From the NCBI RefSeq assembly GCF_002019665.1, contig NZ_KV917375.1, forward strand, positions 3,981,445 through 4,045,444: a DNA stretch of 64,000 nt. Direction: 5' to 3'. The translations under genes were made by a program, and so were the position numbers. Below the pieces are notes generated by a model. The model worked only from the letters and a program-made list of their open reading frames with translations, had not been told where the DNA came from and ran no database searches. Positions within the stretch are counted from its first letter, which is position 1. Every line of letters starts with the position of its first letter. Source of the DNA: Sutcliffiella halmapala. GTDB taxonomy: Bacteria > Bacillota > Bacilli > Bacillales > Bacillaceae_I. This document shows, piece by piece, positions 25,900 to 35,926 of the stretch.

Positions 25900-27471
25900 T
25901 TACTTAATTACTACATCTTCTATCATTAAATAATTAGATGCATTGATCCAAAATCCACTTACGTTATTACTGTGAACCGCCATATGCTCATAGTTACGAA
26001 TTGGAATATATACGGCATCATCTAACTCTATTTGCATCACTTCTTCATATAATTGAAGACGAGTGGCTTCATCCGTTTCTTGTCGTGCCGCCTCAATCAT
26101 TTCATCCACCTTAGGGTTACTATAATAGAAATGGTTCCCAGCAGGACCTTGAGATGCCGTATGGAATAAATTATACTGGTTGTAATCCCCATCACCAGTT
26201 GCGTTCCCCCAACCACCAATGAACATATCGTGCTCTGAATTATTGATCATTTCAATATAAGTACCATACTCCATTACTTGAATTTCAACGTCTATTCCAA
26301 TCCCTTTTAACTGAGATTGAATCACCTCTGCCATATTAATCCGCTCTTTCCGATCACTAGTGAGTAGCTTAAGATTTAGACCACCCTCATAGCCTGCCTC
26401 TTTTAATAATTTCTTTGCTTCATTAAGATCGTAATCTAACGGTTTAACCTCTTCACTATGACCAAACACTTTCGGACTCATTGCGGCATTTGCAAGTGTA
26501 CCGACATTATTGTAGACTCCTTCGATAATCGCTTCTCTTTCCACAGCATGACTGATCGCCTTGCGGACTCTTACATCATCGAGTGGTTTCTTTTGCGTAT
26601 TAAACCCAACGTACTCTACAGCTAAGCCTTCAGTTCGATAAAGCCCCATATTATCGGAAGCTTCAATTCTATCTAGCTCGGTTACTGGTACTTGGTCATT
26701 AATATGTGCTTCTCCCGTTTCAATTAAAGCTAGACGAGTAGCGTCTTCAGGAACTACCTTAAATACTACTTGGTCAATATTTGCCTTTTTGCCCCAGTAT
26801 CCATCGTTTTTTGATAATGTAATTTCTTGTCCCGATTTCCACGTTTCAAATACAAATGGTCCCGTTCCAATCGGATGTTCCAATAATTTATTAGGATCCT
26901 CTATTAAAGCTTTCGGACTTAAAATACTCCCCTCACTACTCGCTAAAATCGATAATAAAGGTGCATATGGGTAATCTAATACGAACTGTACTGTATATTC
27001 ATCTACTATCTTTACTTCATTAATCATAGAAAATTTTTCTCGTTGTGGTGATCCCGTCTCTGGATCTAGCAATCGATCAAACGTTGCTTTCACTGCTTCT
27101 GCGTTAAAAACAGCGCCATCATGAAATTCGATTCCTTCGTTTAAGGTAAATTCCCACGTTGTGTCATTAACGACATTCCACTCCTTCGCTAAAAGTGGCT
27201 CTATTTTAAAATCCTTATCCGGCTTAACTAAACCCTCATACACCTTTTGATACACAATATTTGCTGAAGGAATATCTGTAATAAAATGTGGATCAAGCTT
27301 TGTTGCATCCGATAGTCTGGCTACGATTAATGACCCACCAGTTTTTACTGAATCACTGTCTCCATTTGACTGGCTAGAATTTGTAGATTGAGTAGAACAA
27401 GCTTGGGTAAAAAGTAAAACGATTCCTAAAATAAGAGACAACAATACTTGTTTGTTACGATGCTTTTTCAT
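25900..27471 (-). CDS. ABC transporter substrate-binding lipoprotein, family 5 (copy 1)
   Basis: Periplasm-facing lipoprotein receptor for a Dpp/Opp/Nik-type importer. The signal peptide ends in the lipobox TQAC (about residue 25). The mature domain shows family-5 landmarks: PLLAKEW, TFDRLLDPETGSP near residue 130, GTGPFVFETW near residue 195, and DVRVRKAISHAVEREAII near residue 300. The DYNQYNLFH...GNHFYYSNPKVD region is typical of GsiB-like members. It is divergent from the permease/ATPase operon that starts at 27752 and presumably feeds it. A paralogue lies at 36334-37899. Confidence 0.92.
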   Translation of the reverse strand: MKKHRNKQVLLSLILGIVLLFTQACSTQSTNSSQSNGDSDSVKTGGSLIVARLSDATKLDPHFITDIPSANIVYQKVYEGLVKPDKDFKIEPLLAKEWNVVNDTTWEFTLNEGIEFHDGAVFNAEAVKATFDRLLDPETGSPQREKFSMINEVKIVDEYTVQFVLDYPYAPLLSILASSEGSILSPKALIEDPNKLLEHPIGTGPFVFETWKSGQEITLSKNDGYWGKKANIDQVVFKVVPEDATRLALIETGEAHINDQVPVTELDRIEASDNMGLYRTEGLAVEYVGFNTQKKPLDDVRVRKAISHAVEREAIIEGVYNNVGTLANAAMSPKVFGHSEEVKPLDYDLNEAKKLLKEAGYEGGLNLKLLTSDRKERINMAEVIQSQLKGIGIDVEIQVMEYGTYIEMINNSEHDMFIGGWGNATGDGDYNQYNLFHTASQGPAGNHFYYSNPKVDEMIEAARQETDEATRLQLYEEVMQIELDDAVYIPIRNYEHMAVHSNNVSGFWINASNYLMIEDVVIK

Positions 27472-27751
27472 TCTCCTTCAACTCTCCTTATTTATTAATT
27501 TATTGATTCGAAATGAAACGCCCCTTCAAAACCTCCTTACGAATGGATATCTGTATTATAGAAAAAAATAGCGATATTTATTTGCAGTATTTTTACGAAA
27601 ATTTACACTATTTAGACTAAAGATTTAAAACATATTTACTTTCAAGATATTTTTGATAATTTTTAATAAATCAGTTACTTAAAAGGAGGGTGCTAATAAT
27701 CCATAAACTGTAAGGAAAGAATCACTTATCGATTATAAGGAGGTCAATTCG

Positions 27752-28648
27752 ATGGAAGTAAAAAATGAAACGATAGCTATTGGTGGACAAGTACTTGCTC
27801 CCGTTAATCACTCTAAATTTAAAGACTTTGTATCTAACTTACTAATAAATAAAGCGGCTGCAGCCGGAGCAATCATCATTATTGTTTATATTTTAATCGC
27901 TTTATTTGCACCACTTCTTGCTCCATACGATCCATATGAAATCAATTTAGAAAACAAATTACTACCACCATCATTCGATCATTGGATGGGGACAGATGAT
28001 AAAGGGAGGGATATTTTAAGTCGAATCATTTATGGATCACGAATTTCGATGGGTGTAGGGTTTGCCTCGGTTTTATTCGGAGCATTCTTTGGAATTACTT
28101 TTGGTCTAATTGCAGGCTACTATGGCAAATGGACCGATTCTATCATTATGAGAATGATGGATATACTACTAGCTTTCCCAGGAATTTTATTAGCACTAGC
28201 TATTATTAGCGCTCTCGGTCCAAGCATGATTAACGTTACCATTGCCGTTGGGGCATTTTCGGTTCCATTATTTGCACGAATTGTTCGAGGTTCCACTTTA
28301 GAAGTGAAACGACTTGAATATATTGATGCTGTTCGCTCTCTTGGTGCAAATGATGCGACGATTATCTTTGTTCACATTCTTCCTAATATCCTTTCACCAA
28401 TAATAGTTCAAGGTACATTACGTCTTGCAACTGCTATTCTATCTGCAGCTGGGTTATCTTTTCTCGGTTTAGGCGCACAGCCACCTTCACCAGAATGGGG
28501 AACGATGTTAAGTAGTGGGAGAGATTTCTTATTCTCGGCACCTTATATTGCGATATTCCCTGGACTAGCAATCGCCATTCTAGTTTTAGGATTTAATATT
28601 TTTGGAGATGGACTACGTGATGCGCTTGATCCACGTATGAAATCGTAA
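27752..28648 (+). CDS. Peptide/nickel-type ABC permease (DppC-like)
   Basis: Inner-membrane permease of 298 residues with an N-terminal extension (OppC_N-like) and a first helix near 37-60. The WMGTDDKGRDILSRIIYGSRISM block near residue 80 is typical of DppC/OppC. The EAA loop reads RRLEYIDAVRSLGANDATIIFVHILPN near residue 190. ATG 27752 follows AAGGAGG. It is the first gene of the rightward operon permease-permease-ATPase-ATPase; having the C-type permease before the B-type is less common than dppBC order. Confidence 0.93.
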   Translation: MEVKNETIAIGGQVLAPVNHSKFKDFVSNLLINKAAAAGAIIIIVYILIALFAPLLAPYDPYEINLENKLLPPSFDHWMGTDDKGRDILSRIIYGSRISMGVGFASVLFGAFFGITFGLIAGYYGKWTDSIIMRMMDILLAFPGILLALAIISALGPSMINVTIAVGAFSVPLFARIVRGSTLEVKRLEYIDAVRSLGANDATIIFVHILPNILSPIIVQGTLRLATAILSAAGLSFLGLGAQPPSPEWGTMLSSGRDFLFSAPYIAIFPGLAIAILVLGFNIFGDGLRDALDPRMKS

Positions 28649-28666
28649 ATAGAGGAGGGAAAAGAA

Positions 28667-29587
28667 ATGACGATGTTTATTTTAAGACGTATTGCTCAAA
28701 CCATTCCAGTAGTCATTGGCGTTACGTTCGTTGTTTTCTTCATCATGCAACTAGTTCCTGGTGATCCTGCAGTATTACTTGCTGGCGAAGGTGCATCAAA
28801 GGAAACAATCGCAGCCGTTAGAGAGCAGCTAGGACTTAACAAACCATTATACGCTCAATATTTTGACTATCTATCTAACCTTTTACGAGGCGATTTTGGT
28901 GTTTCTTTAAAAAATAGCCAACCAGTCTTAGACGAAATCCTTGTTCGGTTACCTATTACGATTGAACTCGCTATTTTCAGCATCATTATCACGATTTTTC
29001 TAGGAATGATAGCTGGTATTGTTTCTGCGATTAAACCTTATTCCCTTACAGATACACTCGTTATGCTTGTAGCATTAATCGGTATTTCCATGCCTAGTTT
29101 CTGGTTAGGTCTTCTACTAATGTTTTTCTTTTCTGTGAAGCTACAGATCTTCCCTGTTGCTGGCTGGGATAGTTTGGTTCATACCATTCTTCCTGCTTTA
29201 ACATTAGGAGCAGCTGGTGCAGCCATTGTCGCACGAATGACAAGGTCTAGTATGCTCGAAGTTGTTAGACAAGACTATATTCGAACTGCTCGTGCCAAAG
29301 GAGTTCGCGAAAGAGTCATTATCTATCGCCACGCACTACGAAATGCATTAATTCCTGTTATCACAGTCATCGGTTTACAATTTGGTGCACTACTTGGAGG
29401 AACCGTACTTGTAGAATCCATCTTTGCCATTAACGGACTCGGAAGAATGATTGTGGATGCAATTAGAATGAGAGATTTACCGATGGTTCAAGGTGGAGTG
29501 TTAGTTGCATCGATGGTGTTTGTTATCGTGAATTTATTCGTAGATATCCTCTACCGTTTCTTTAATAAGCGAATTGAACTTAACTAA
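28667..29587 (+). CDS. Peptide/nickel-type ABC permease (DppB-like)
   Basis: Second permease subunit, 306 residues, six helices. Signatures are the N-terminal FILRRIAQTIPVVIGVTFVVFF, the periplasmic PGDPAVLLAGEGAS loop, GDFGVSL near residue 83, and the EAA loop VVRQDYIRTARAKGVRERVIIYRHALRN near residue 205. ATG 28667 follows GAGGAGGG. It pairs with the DppC-like protein to form the channel, tightly packed within the operon. Confidence 0.93.
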   Translation: MTMFILRRIAQTIPVVIGVTFVVFFIMQLVPGDPAVLLAGEGASKETIAAVREQLGLNKPLYAQYFDYLSNLLRGDFGVSLKNSQPVLDEILVRLPITIELAIFSIIITIFLGMIAGIVSAIKPYSLTDTLVMLVALIGISMPSFWLGLLLMFFFSVKLQIFPVAGWDSLVHTILPALTLGAAGAAIVARMTRSSMLEVVRQDYIRTARAKGVRERVIIYRHALRNALIPVITVIGLQFGALLGGTVLVESIFAINGLGRMIVDAIRMRDLPMVQGGVLVASMVFVIVNLFVDILYRFFNKRIELN

Positions 29588-29599
29588 GGAGGACAAATG

Positions 29600-30619
29600 A
29601 TGGTAGCAAATAAAGAAGCAATTTTACAAGTGAAAGGATTAAAGACACACTTTTTTACAAAACGTGGGGTAAGCAAAGCAGTAGACGGCATTGATTTCAC
29701 CGTAAATAAAGGAGAAACGCTTGGCATTGTTGGAGAATCCGGATGTGGTAAAAGTATGACTTCCCTTTCCATTCTCCGCTTAATTCCTTCTCCTCCAGGA
29801 AAGATTACGGATGGAGAAATTATATTTAAAGGAAAAGACATATTAGCCTTACCTGAAGATGAAATGAGAAAGATTCGCGGAAATGAAATCTCAATGATTT
29901 TTCAAGAGCCAATGACCTCTCTAAATCCTGTAATCCCAGTTGGAAATCAAATCGCTGAAGCTATTTCCCTTCACCAAAAAGTAAAAAAGAAGGATGCATG
30001 GAAAAAGGCAGTTGAAATGCTAAGGCTTGTCGGAATTCCCTCCCCAGAAAAACGTGCGAAGCAAGAGCCTTTTCAATTAAGCGGTGGGATGCGCCAACGA
30101 GTAATGATCGCCATGGCCCTTTCCTGTAACCCTGAGGTGTTAATAGCAGACGAACCAACGACAGCCTTAGATGTAACGATTCAAGCCCAAATACTAGAGC
30201 TAATTAAAGACCTTCAAACGAAGCTTGGGATGAGTGTTATCCTAATTACACATGATTTAGGAGTTGTCGCGGAAACATGTGATACGGTTGCAGTAATGTA
30301 TGCAGGCAATATTGTCGAATACGCCACGACTGAACAATTATATGAAAATCCAAAACATCCATATACACAAGGATTGTTAGAATCTCTACCAAAGATTAAC
30401 GAAGACCAAGAAGAGTTAAGAACCATCGAAGGAAGCGTACCGAGTCCTTATAATATGCCACAAGGCTGTCGCTTCGCTTCAAGATGTCCATATCAACGCT
30501 CACTTTGTCATGAACAACCGCCAACACTAGTAGAAAGTAGCGATGGATCTAAAGTAAGTTGTTGGAAGTATACCGATCAATGGGTAGATCAAGCCATGCA
30601 TAGGGGGGTTCTTAATTAA
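29600..30619 (+). CDS. ABC transporter ATPase (DppD/OppD-like)
   Basis: ATP-binding subunit. Walker [10 protein letters not shown] is near residue 46, Q-loop [12 protein letters not shown], signature [15 protein letters not shown] near residue 155, Walker [15 protein letters not shown] and H-loop ITHDLGVVA. The C-terminal oligopeptide-transporter domain contains a Cys-rich patch, [14 protein letters not shown], which in related ATPases binds an Fe-S cluster. ATG 29600 gives 7-nt spacing to GGAGG; ATG 29597 is one codon upstream. It works with the DppF-like subunit that overlaps it. Confidence 0.92.
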   Translation: MVANKEAILQVKGLKTHFFTKRGVSKAVDGIDFTVNKGETLGIVGESGCGKSMTSLSILRLIPSPPGKITDGEIIFKGKDILALPEDEMRKIRGNEISMIFQEPMTSLNPVIPVGNQIAEAISLHQKVKKKDAWKKAVEMLRLVGIPSPEKRAKQEPFQLSGGMRQRVMIAMALSCNPEVLIADEPTTALDVTIQAQILELIKDLQTKLGMSVILITHDLGVVAETCDTVAVMYAGNIVEYATTEQLYENPKHPYTQGLLESLPKINEDQEELRTIEGSVPSPYNMPQGCRFASRCPYQRSLCHEQPPTLVESSDGSKVSCWKYTDQWVDQAMHRGVLN

Positions 30620-31617
30620 TGGAAACGACTGTAGCGAATCATTCATTGTTAGAAGTAAAGAACTTAAAGCAATACTTCCCTGTAAAACGAGATTCCATCT
30701 TTCAACCAAAATCCTATGTAAAGGCAGTCGATGATGTCTCCTTTTTTCTAAAGGAAGGAGAAACATTGAGCATCGTTGGCGAATCTGGGTGTGGGAAATC
30801 CACAACTGGTCGTGCCATTTTAAGACTAGATGAACCGACTGATGGAGAAATCTACTATTCTGGTCATAATATATTAAACCTCAATAAGAAAGAGCTGAGA
30901 AAACTTAGGAAGGATCTACAGATTATTTTTCAGGATCCATTTTCCTCTTTAAATCCTAGAAGAACGGTCAAACAAATGCTAAACGAGGCAATGGCGATTC
31001 AGAAAGTCGTTGAAAAACAAAATCGACTAGCTAGAATGGAAGAGTTGCTACAGATTGTAGGACTACCGACAGAAGCACTTGACCGCTATCCGCATGAATT
31101 TAGTGGTGGACAAAGACAAAGGCTCGGTATCGCAAGGGCACTTGCTGTTAATCCTAAGCTAATCATTTGTGATGAAGCCGTTTCTGCACTAGATGTTTCC
31201 ATCCAAGCACAAATTCTAAATCTCTTAAAAAAGCTACAAAAACAGTTTCAGCTAACCTTTCTCTTTATTTCACACGATTTAAGTGTGGTAAGACATATTT
31301 CTGACAGAGTGATGGTAATGTATTTAGGAAAAGTCGTAGAGATTGCAGATAAAAAAGACTTATTTGAACAACCTTCACATCCATACACGAAGGCGCTAAT
31401 CTCTTCCATTCCGATACCAGATCCCAAAATAAAACGGGAAAGAGTCTTATTAAAAGGAGATGTCCCTTCTCCAATTAACCCTCCTACTGGGTGCCGTTTC
31501 CATACACGTTGCCCATTCGCTGTAGAAAAATGTAGAGCAGTAGAACCAGCTTTAAGAGAGATGAAACCTAACCATTTTGTAAGCTGTCACTTTGCAGAAG
31601 ATTTTGACCAACAATGA
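30619..31617 (+). CDS. ABC transporter ATPase (DppF/OppF-like)
   Basis: Second ATP-binding subunit, 332 residues. Walker [10 protein letters not shown] is near residue 57, Q-loop IIFQDPFSSLNPR, signature FSGGQRQRLGIARAL near residue 161, Walker B LIICDEAVSALDVS and H-loop ISHDLSVV. The C-terminal CRFHTRCPFAVEKC patch mirrors that of the partner. Its ATG shares the last base of the preceding stop codon, so the two ATPases are translationally coupled for a 1:1 heterodimer. A promoter for the two-component genes overlaps its 3-prime end. Confidence 0.92.
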   Translation: METTVANHSLLEVKNLKQYFPVKRDSIFQPKSYVKAVDDVSFFLKEGETLSIVGESGCGKSTTGRAILRLDEPTDGEIYYSGHNILNLNKKELRKLRKDLQIIFQDPFSSLNPRRTVKQMLNEAMAIQKVVEKQNRLARMEELLQIVGLPTEALDRYPHEFSGGQRQRLGIARALAVNPKLIICDEAVSALDVSIQAQILNLLKKLQKQFQLTFLFISHDLSVVRHISDRVMVMYLGKVVEIADKKDLFEQPSHPYTKALISSIPIPDPKIKRERVLLKGDVPSPINPPTGCRFHTRCPFAVEKCRAVEPALREMKPNHFVSCHFAEDFDQQ

Positions 31618-31634
31618 TTTTTTTATACTATAAT
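31604..31634 (+). promoter_or_regulatory. Candidate promoter of the two-component/transporter genes
   Basis: TTGACC at 31604-31609 and a perfect TATAAT at 31629-31634 with 19-nt spacing, about 70 nt upstream of the kinase ATG. A weak GC-rich hairpin (31651-31677) follows in the leader. Confidence 0.45.
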
Positions 31635-31706
31635 AGAAACAATATTTAATAAGGGTAAGGCACTAGCCTTCCCCTTTTAAGCACAATTGAAGGAGAATTG
31701 TATCTC

Positions 31707-32456
31707 ATGATTTCGATTGAAGGTTTCTCCATTTACATCATGATTAGTGTTCTAGCACCTTTAATAGGTGTGTTTACCTTATTATTTTTATTTATATTCG
31801 AAGAAAGAATTGATCTTCTAGAGAAACAAAAACGGGAAATAGCATTAGAACGAGAACTGCAAACAGCCCGTTACAATCAATTGACACAGGAAATACAGCC
31901 TCATTTCTTTTTTAATACGTTAAATTCTATTTTAAGCTTAGCAAGGTTGGAGCGAAAAGAAGAATTAGTCCATTCCATCGAAACTTTATCAAAGCTATTA
32001 AAATTTAAATACCAAACGAATCAATCGCTTGTCACAATCGAAGAAGAACTAAACTATGTACAACATTATTTAGATTTACAAAAGGTACGATTTCGCGACA
32101 AACTCCAATCCACGATCTACGTGGACCCAGAAGTTAAAGAAGCCATCATCATCCCATATTTAGTCCAAACATTTGTGGAAAATGCCTTTAAACATTCATT
32201 TGAAAAGTACCTTGGCGAGGCAACGTTACGGATAACCATTGAAAAAAAGGAAACAGAAGTTTATGTGACAGTTTGGAATAGCACGCAGGATTCTATCCCT
32301 ATGTCTACGACAGAAGTGGGCATTGGGTTAGAAAATATTAATAGAAGACTTGATTTACTCTTTCCCACAAATCGTAAAACGGTGCAAATTGTAAATGATA
32401 AAGCCGGAACAAGTGTAATTGCTATTTTCCCATACGAACTTCATACCAACAGTTAG
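31707..32456 (+). CDS. Sensor histidine kinase, LytS/YesM class, lacking a sensor domain
   Basis: Membrane histidine kinase of the HisKA-7TM/LytS superfamily (His_kinase domain). Only one helix (about residues 5-32) precedes a short coiled coil and the phosphoacceptor box QPHFFFNTLNSI, where His is the predicted phosphorylation site. N-box FVENAFKHSF and G-box GIGLENINRRL form the ATP lid. At 249 aa it lacks the large extracellular or multi-helix input domain of usual YesM/LytS proteins. ATG 31707 follows AAGGAG; an in-frame TTG at 31698 is too close to that site. It must sense through its helix or a partner protein; the SSS-like protein downstream is a candidate. Confidence 0.9.
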   Translation: MISIEGFSIYIMISVLAPLIGVFTLLFLFIFEERIDLLEKQKREIALERELQTARYNQLTQEIQPHFFFNTLNSILSLARLERKEELVHSIETLSKLLKFKYQTNQSLVTIEEELNYVQHYLDLQKVRFRDKLQSTIYVDPEVKEAIIIPYLVQTFVENAFKHSFEKYLGEATLRITIEKKETEVYVTVWNSTQDSIPMSTTEVGIGLENINRRLDLLFPTNRKTVQIVNDKAGTSVIAIFPYELHTNS

Positions 32457-32468
32457 GAGGGTGTTAGA

Positions 32469-33164
32469 TTGAATATACTACTAGTAGACGACGAATTGCT
32501 TGAACTAGAACAACTAGACTATTTAATCACAAAAGAAATCCCCCATGTGAACATTTTTAAAGCACAGGATGCATCACAAGCAATGCAAATCGTAAAACAA
32601 CACGATATTTTTCTAGCATTTTTAGATATTCAACTACCTGGCAAACCAGGATTGGAGCTAGCTAAGGAACTTACACTTACCTATCCTTCGATAGATATTG
32701 TCATGGTTACAGCATTCCAAAATTTTGAATATGCTAAAACCTCTATTAAACTTGGTGTCATTGATTATATAACTAAACCAGTCATTGAAGAAGAACTTAC
32801 TTCCATCTTAAAAAAGTACTCGCAGCTTGGGCGATATTCCGATCAAGTAATGAGTGCCCTCCAAATTATTCATCAAGAATATAGTAAGAAATTAACGCTT
32901 GATTATTTAGCTTCAAAGATTCATATCAATTCTGCTTATTTAAGTAGAAAATTCCAGGAAGAAGTCGGCTTAGGATTTTCGGAATATTTAAATGACTATC
33001 GATTGAAAGAAGCCCAAAAGCTATTAGTAGATTTCCCTAACCTTAGCATCAATGTCATCTCTGAAAAATGTGGCTTTAATAGCCAACACTATTTCAGTCA
33101 AATTTTCCGTAAAGTAACGGGGTTTTCACCACGTGATTTTCGTTCAAAGGAGAAAATACTTTGA
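32469..33164 (+). CDS. Response regulator, YesN type (receiver plus AraC HTH)
   Basis: DNA-binding response regulator of 231 residues. The receiver domain starts NILLVDDELLE, and the phosphoacceptor Asp lies in FLAFLDIQLPG near residue 53, with the conserved Lys in YITKPV near residue 103. The C-terminal AraC/XylS DNA-binding domain (about 130-228) ends with the classical ISEKCGFNSQHYFSQIFRKVTG segment. The start is TTG with GGAGGG 7 nt upstream. It partners with the kinase just upstream and most likely controls the surrounding ABC/amidohydrolase genes. Confidence 0.93.
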   Translation: MNILLVDDELLELEQLDYLITKEIPHVNIFKAQDASQAMQIVKQHDIFLAFLDIQLPGKPGLELAKELTLTYPSIDIVMVTAFQNFEYAKTSIKLGVIDYITKPVIEEELTSILKKYSQLGRYSDQVMSALQIIHQEYSKKLTLDYLASKIHINSAYLSRKFQEEVGLGFSEYLNDYRLKEAQKLLVDFPNLSINVISEKCGFNSQHYFSQIFRKVTGFSPRDFRSKEKIL

Positions 33165-34474
33165 AGAAGAAACATCCTTATCATATTTTTATGCGAGGTT
33201 CTATTGGACTCGGAATAGGTTTTGGGATTGTCAGCTTATTAGCTAGATGGGCAACGGGCAATTCTTTCTTATTTTCCCCAGAAGTATTAGTTAAATATGG
33301 AATTTTAGGTGGAATAGGCTATTCGATCGTTGGAGCATTAGTATTTATTACACTAGGCTTTTTCGCCAAGATTATTCGAGAGCGGTTTCCGAGTGGGGAG
33401 ACAATTGGGGATGCGTTAAAACAAAAACTCCATCCGGCTGGATATTGGTTTATGGTAATTCTCCTTATCTTATTAGGCACCGCCTCCCTACTCTTTCAAG
33501 CTTTGGGAGCAGGAATTCTAACACATACCTTTTTACACGTTCACGTTCTAGTTGGAACTTCCGTGTTCCTAGTTGCCTGTTTACTGCTTGGCGGAATAGG
33601 TGGAATGTATCGAATCCATCAGTTTTCGATTTTGACTATCATAATTATCTTTAGCGCCATTATTATTATTCCTGTTTATTCTTATATCCAAGAAGGCGTA
33701 CACCCTGTTTATAAAGGGATCCGGCTTTATCATCCTTATATACTATTCTTTAAAAATACGGATACCATTTTATACATCTGTACACTTATACTAGTAGCTC
33801 TCGGTCTAACACTAACTGATAGGCCCACTTGGCAACATATTTTCAATTTAAAAAAAGAAAAAATAAAAATCACCTTCACGATGCTAGGTTTAATATGGGC
33901 AACAATTCCTTTAGCCTTAACTTCCCTGATTATGGTTGCTATCTCTGGAAGAGGTTTTGATCAAATCCTTTCGCTCGTTTTTGATCTACAAACCACCATC
34001 CTATTAATCCTTTTTGCTCTGTTTTGTATATTTGCCATTTTAACGGCTATGAGTAATGAGTTGAATGCCTTAACAACATTACTAGTTAAAAATGTGATAG
34101 AAACTTTCTCTCCATTAACAGATCAAGAGCGCTGGAGATACAGTAGTATTTCGGCTATTTTCATCTGTATTTTATTGCTTATTGTAATAGCTATTTTACC
34201 TCATTCTATTGCTCTATTTTATTTGTTCGGAAACATGTATGCAGCCTTACTGCTTCCAATGTTATACATTATTTTAAGTAAACGTTCAGTACCTACTATC
34301 ATCCCTTTTTCATCTATAATAAGTGCCTTCGCAGGATATATTACCTCCTCATTTGTTGGTACTTTACAGTCTATTTGGGTCAGTTTTTTCGTTTCAGCTT
34401 TTATATGCTTAACCGTTTTATTAGTTAGGAAAATCAAACAATATTCATTTAAGGAAAGTTGGAGGAGAGACTAA
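33161..34474 (+). CDS. SSS-like (solute:sodium symporter type) membrane protein
   Basis: 437-residue protein with about 12 helices and few soluble loops. Features compatible with the sodium:solute symporter fold are GEAL-like SGETIGDALKQKLHPAGYW near residue 80, GALxTHTFL in helix 3-4, and the late TAMSNELNALTTLLVKNV near residue 295, which resembles the region before the last SSS helices. Identity to characterised carriers looks low. The TTG start follows GGAGA, and the gene overlaps the response regulator stop by 4 nt. This tight coupling to a sensor-poor two-component system suggests it may also act as a sensor. Confidence 0.65.
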   Translation: MKKKHPYHIFMRGSIGLGIGFGIVSLLARWATGNSFLFSPEVLVKYGILGGIGYSIVGALVFITLGFFAKIIRERFPSGETIGDALKQKLHPAGYWFMVILLILLGTASLLFQALGAGILTHTFLHVHVLVGTSVFLVACLLLGGIGGMYRIHQFSILTIIIIFSAIIIIPVYSYIQEGVHPVYKGIRLYHPYILFFKNTDTILYICTLILVALGLTLTDRPTWQHIFNLKKEKIKITFTMLGLIWATIPLALTSLIMVAISGRGFDQILSLVFDLQTTILLILFALFCIFAILTAMSNELNALTTLLVKNVIETFSPLTDQERWRYSSISAIFICILLLIVIAILPHSIALFYLFGNMYAALLLPMLYIILSKRSVPTIIPFSSIISAFAGYITSSFVGTLQSIWVSFFVSAFICLTVLLVRKIKQYSFKESWRRD

Positions 34475-35926
34475 TTGGGGGAAAAAAGCATCTCATTGAA
34501 TAACGAGACGGTATACAAGCCAGATATCTTACCTACAAGTCCTTCCGAAAGAACCTGGAAATTCGGGCACTTTTTCTCCGTGTGGATGGGCTCTGTTCAT
34601 AATATCCCATCTTACGTTACGATTGGCGGTTTCTTTGCGATTGGCTTGTCCATTTGGCAAGTCTTTTCTATTATCACGATATCTTCTATTATCTTATCGT
34701 GCATGCTAATACTGAATGGACACGCTGGAAGCAAGTATGGAATTCCTTTTTCGATCCTACTTCGTAAAAGCTATGGGAGAAAAGGTGCCATTTTACCCGG
34801 TATTCTTAGAGGGGTAATTGCCGCCATTATGTGGTTTGGATTACAAACTTATGCGGGAAGTATTGCATTAACCATATTAATAGGAAAGTTTTGGCCAGAC
34901 TATTTATTACTTGGAGGTACCTGGACTTTTCTAGGTCTTAGCCTTCCTAGCCTCCTATCCTTTCTACTATTTTGGTTGCTGAATGTCCTATTTATTTTTG
35001 GTGGAATTAAAACAATAGGAGCTCTCTCAAAAGCAATAACCCCTCTTATTTTTCTTGTATTTGGAGGAATGTCATGGTGGGCTATAAATTTAGCTGGAGG
35101 GATCTCACCTATTCTAAACTACACAGCAAAAGGGATAGAAGGAAATACTTTTTTTGTTTTCATCGTCTGTATCTCCGTTATCCTATCAACTTGGGTCGCA
35201 CCTATTCTTAGCGTTTCGGATATAACACGCTTTTCCCGTTCGAATAGAGAACAATCTATTGGGCAAATATTTGGCTTACTCTCTACCTATTTATTATTCT
35301 CTTTAGCTAGTATAACCATCATTATTGGATCCGAAATTGCCTTTGGGACACCTATCTGGAACGTATTAGACGTAGTAGAAAAGTTTGATGATAAATTCGC
35401 TATTGCCCTAGCTTTATTTACCGTTTGCCTATCAACGTTATCAGTAAATATTGTTGGTAATATTATCCCTGCTGGCTACCAACTGTCCTCGCTTTTTCCT
35501 ACGAAACTAACCTTTCGTACGAGTGCATTTATTGCTACCATATGTGGTATCCTCATCATGCCGTGGAAGCTAATGGAGGACTCTACTAGTATCTTTACCT
35601 TTTTGAATCTAATCGGAGGTTTATTAAGTCCCGTTATCGGTGTGATGCTAACGAATTACTATATCATTTGTAAAAGGAAGATTAATGTAGATAGCTTGTA
35701 TTATTCAGAAGGCGCAGATTCGATTAATGCCGTTAGTGCACCTGCTATTTATGCAACTTTAATTGCTGGAGTGCTTTGTCTCTCTGGAGCATTTATCGAC
35801 GCTCTGCATCCACTTTATAGCATTTCATGGTTTTCTGGCATAATTATCGCTTCCATTTGCTATCTTTTATTGTTCTTTGTTTATGAGTCTAAGGAGAAGA
35901 AAATCGATAGAAAAGAAATAGCGTAG
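34475..35926 (+). CDS. NCS1-family nucleobase/hydantoin-type permease
   Basis: Cation-coupled importer of the nucleobase:cation symporter-1 family (cytosine, allantoin, hydantoin or thiamine precursors). The N-terminus TSPSERTWKFGHFFSVWMGSVHNIPSY is the family opening block. GHAGSKYGIPFSILLRKSYG, WFGLQTYAG near residue 125, SVDITR-like SVSDITRFSRSNREQS near residue 247, and NIVGNIIPAGYQLSSLFP near residue 325 are also diagnostic. The 483-aa length is typical. TTG start with GGAGGAG upstream, directly after the SSS-like gene. Its presence points to a nitrogen-heterocycle substrate for the whole island. Confidence 0.9.
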   Translation: MGEKSISLNNETVYKPDILPTSPSERTWKFGHFFSVWMGSVHNIPSYVTIGGFFAIGLSIWQVFSIITISSIILSCMLILNGHAGSKYGIPFSILLRKSYGRKGAILPGILRGVIAAIMWFGLQTYAGSIALTILIGKFWPDYLLLGGTWTFLGLSLPSLLSFLLFWLLNVLFIFGGIKTIGALSKAITPLIFLVFGGMSWWAINLAGGISPILNYTAKGIEGNTFFVFIVCISVILSTWVAPILSVSDITRFSRSNREQSIGQIFGLLSTYLLFSLASITIIIGSEIAFGTPIWNVLDVVEKFDDKFAIALALFTVCLSTLSVNIVGNIIPAGYQLSSLFPTKLTFRTSAFIATICGILIMPWKLMEDSTSIFTFLNLIGGLLSPVIGVMLTNYYIICKRKINVDSLYYSEGADSINAVSAPAIYATLIAGVLCLSGAFIDALHPLYSISWFSGIIIASICYLLLFFVYESKEKKIDRKEIA

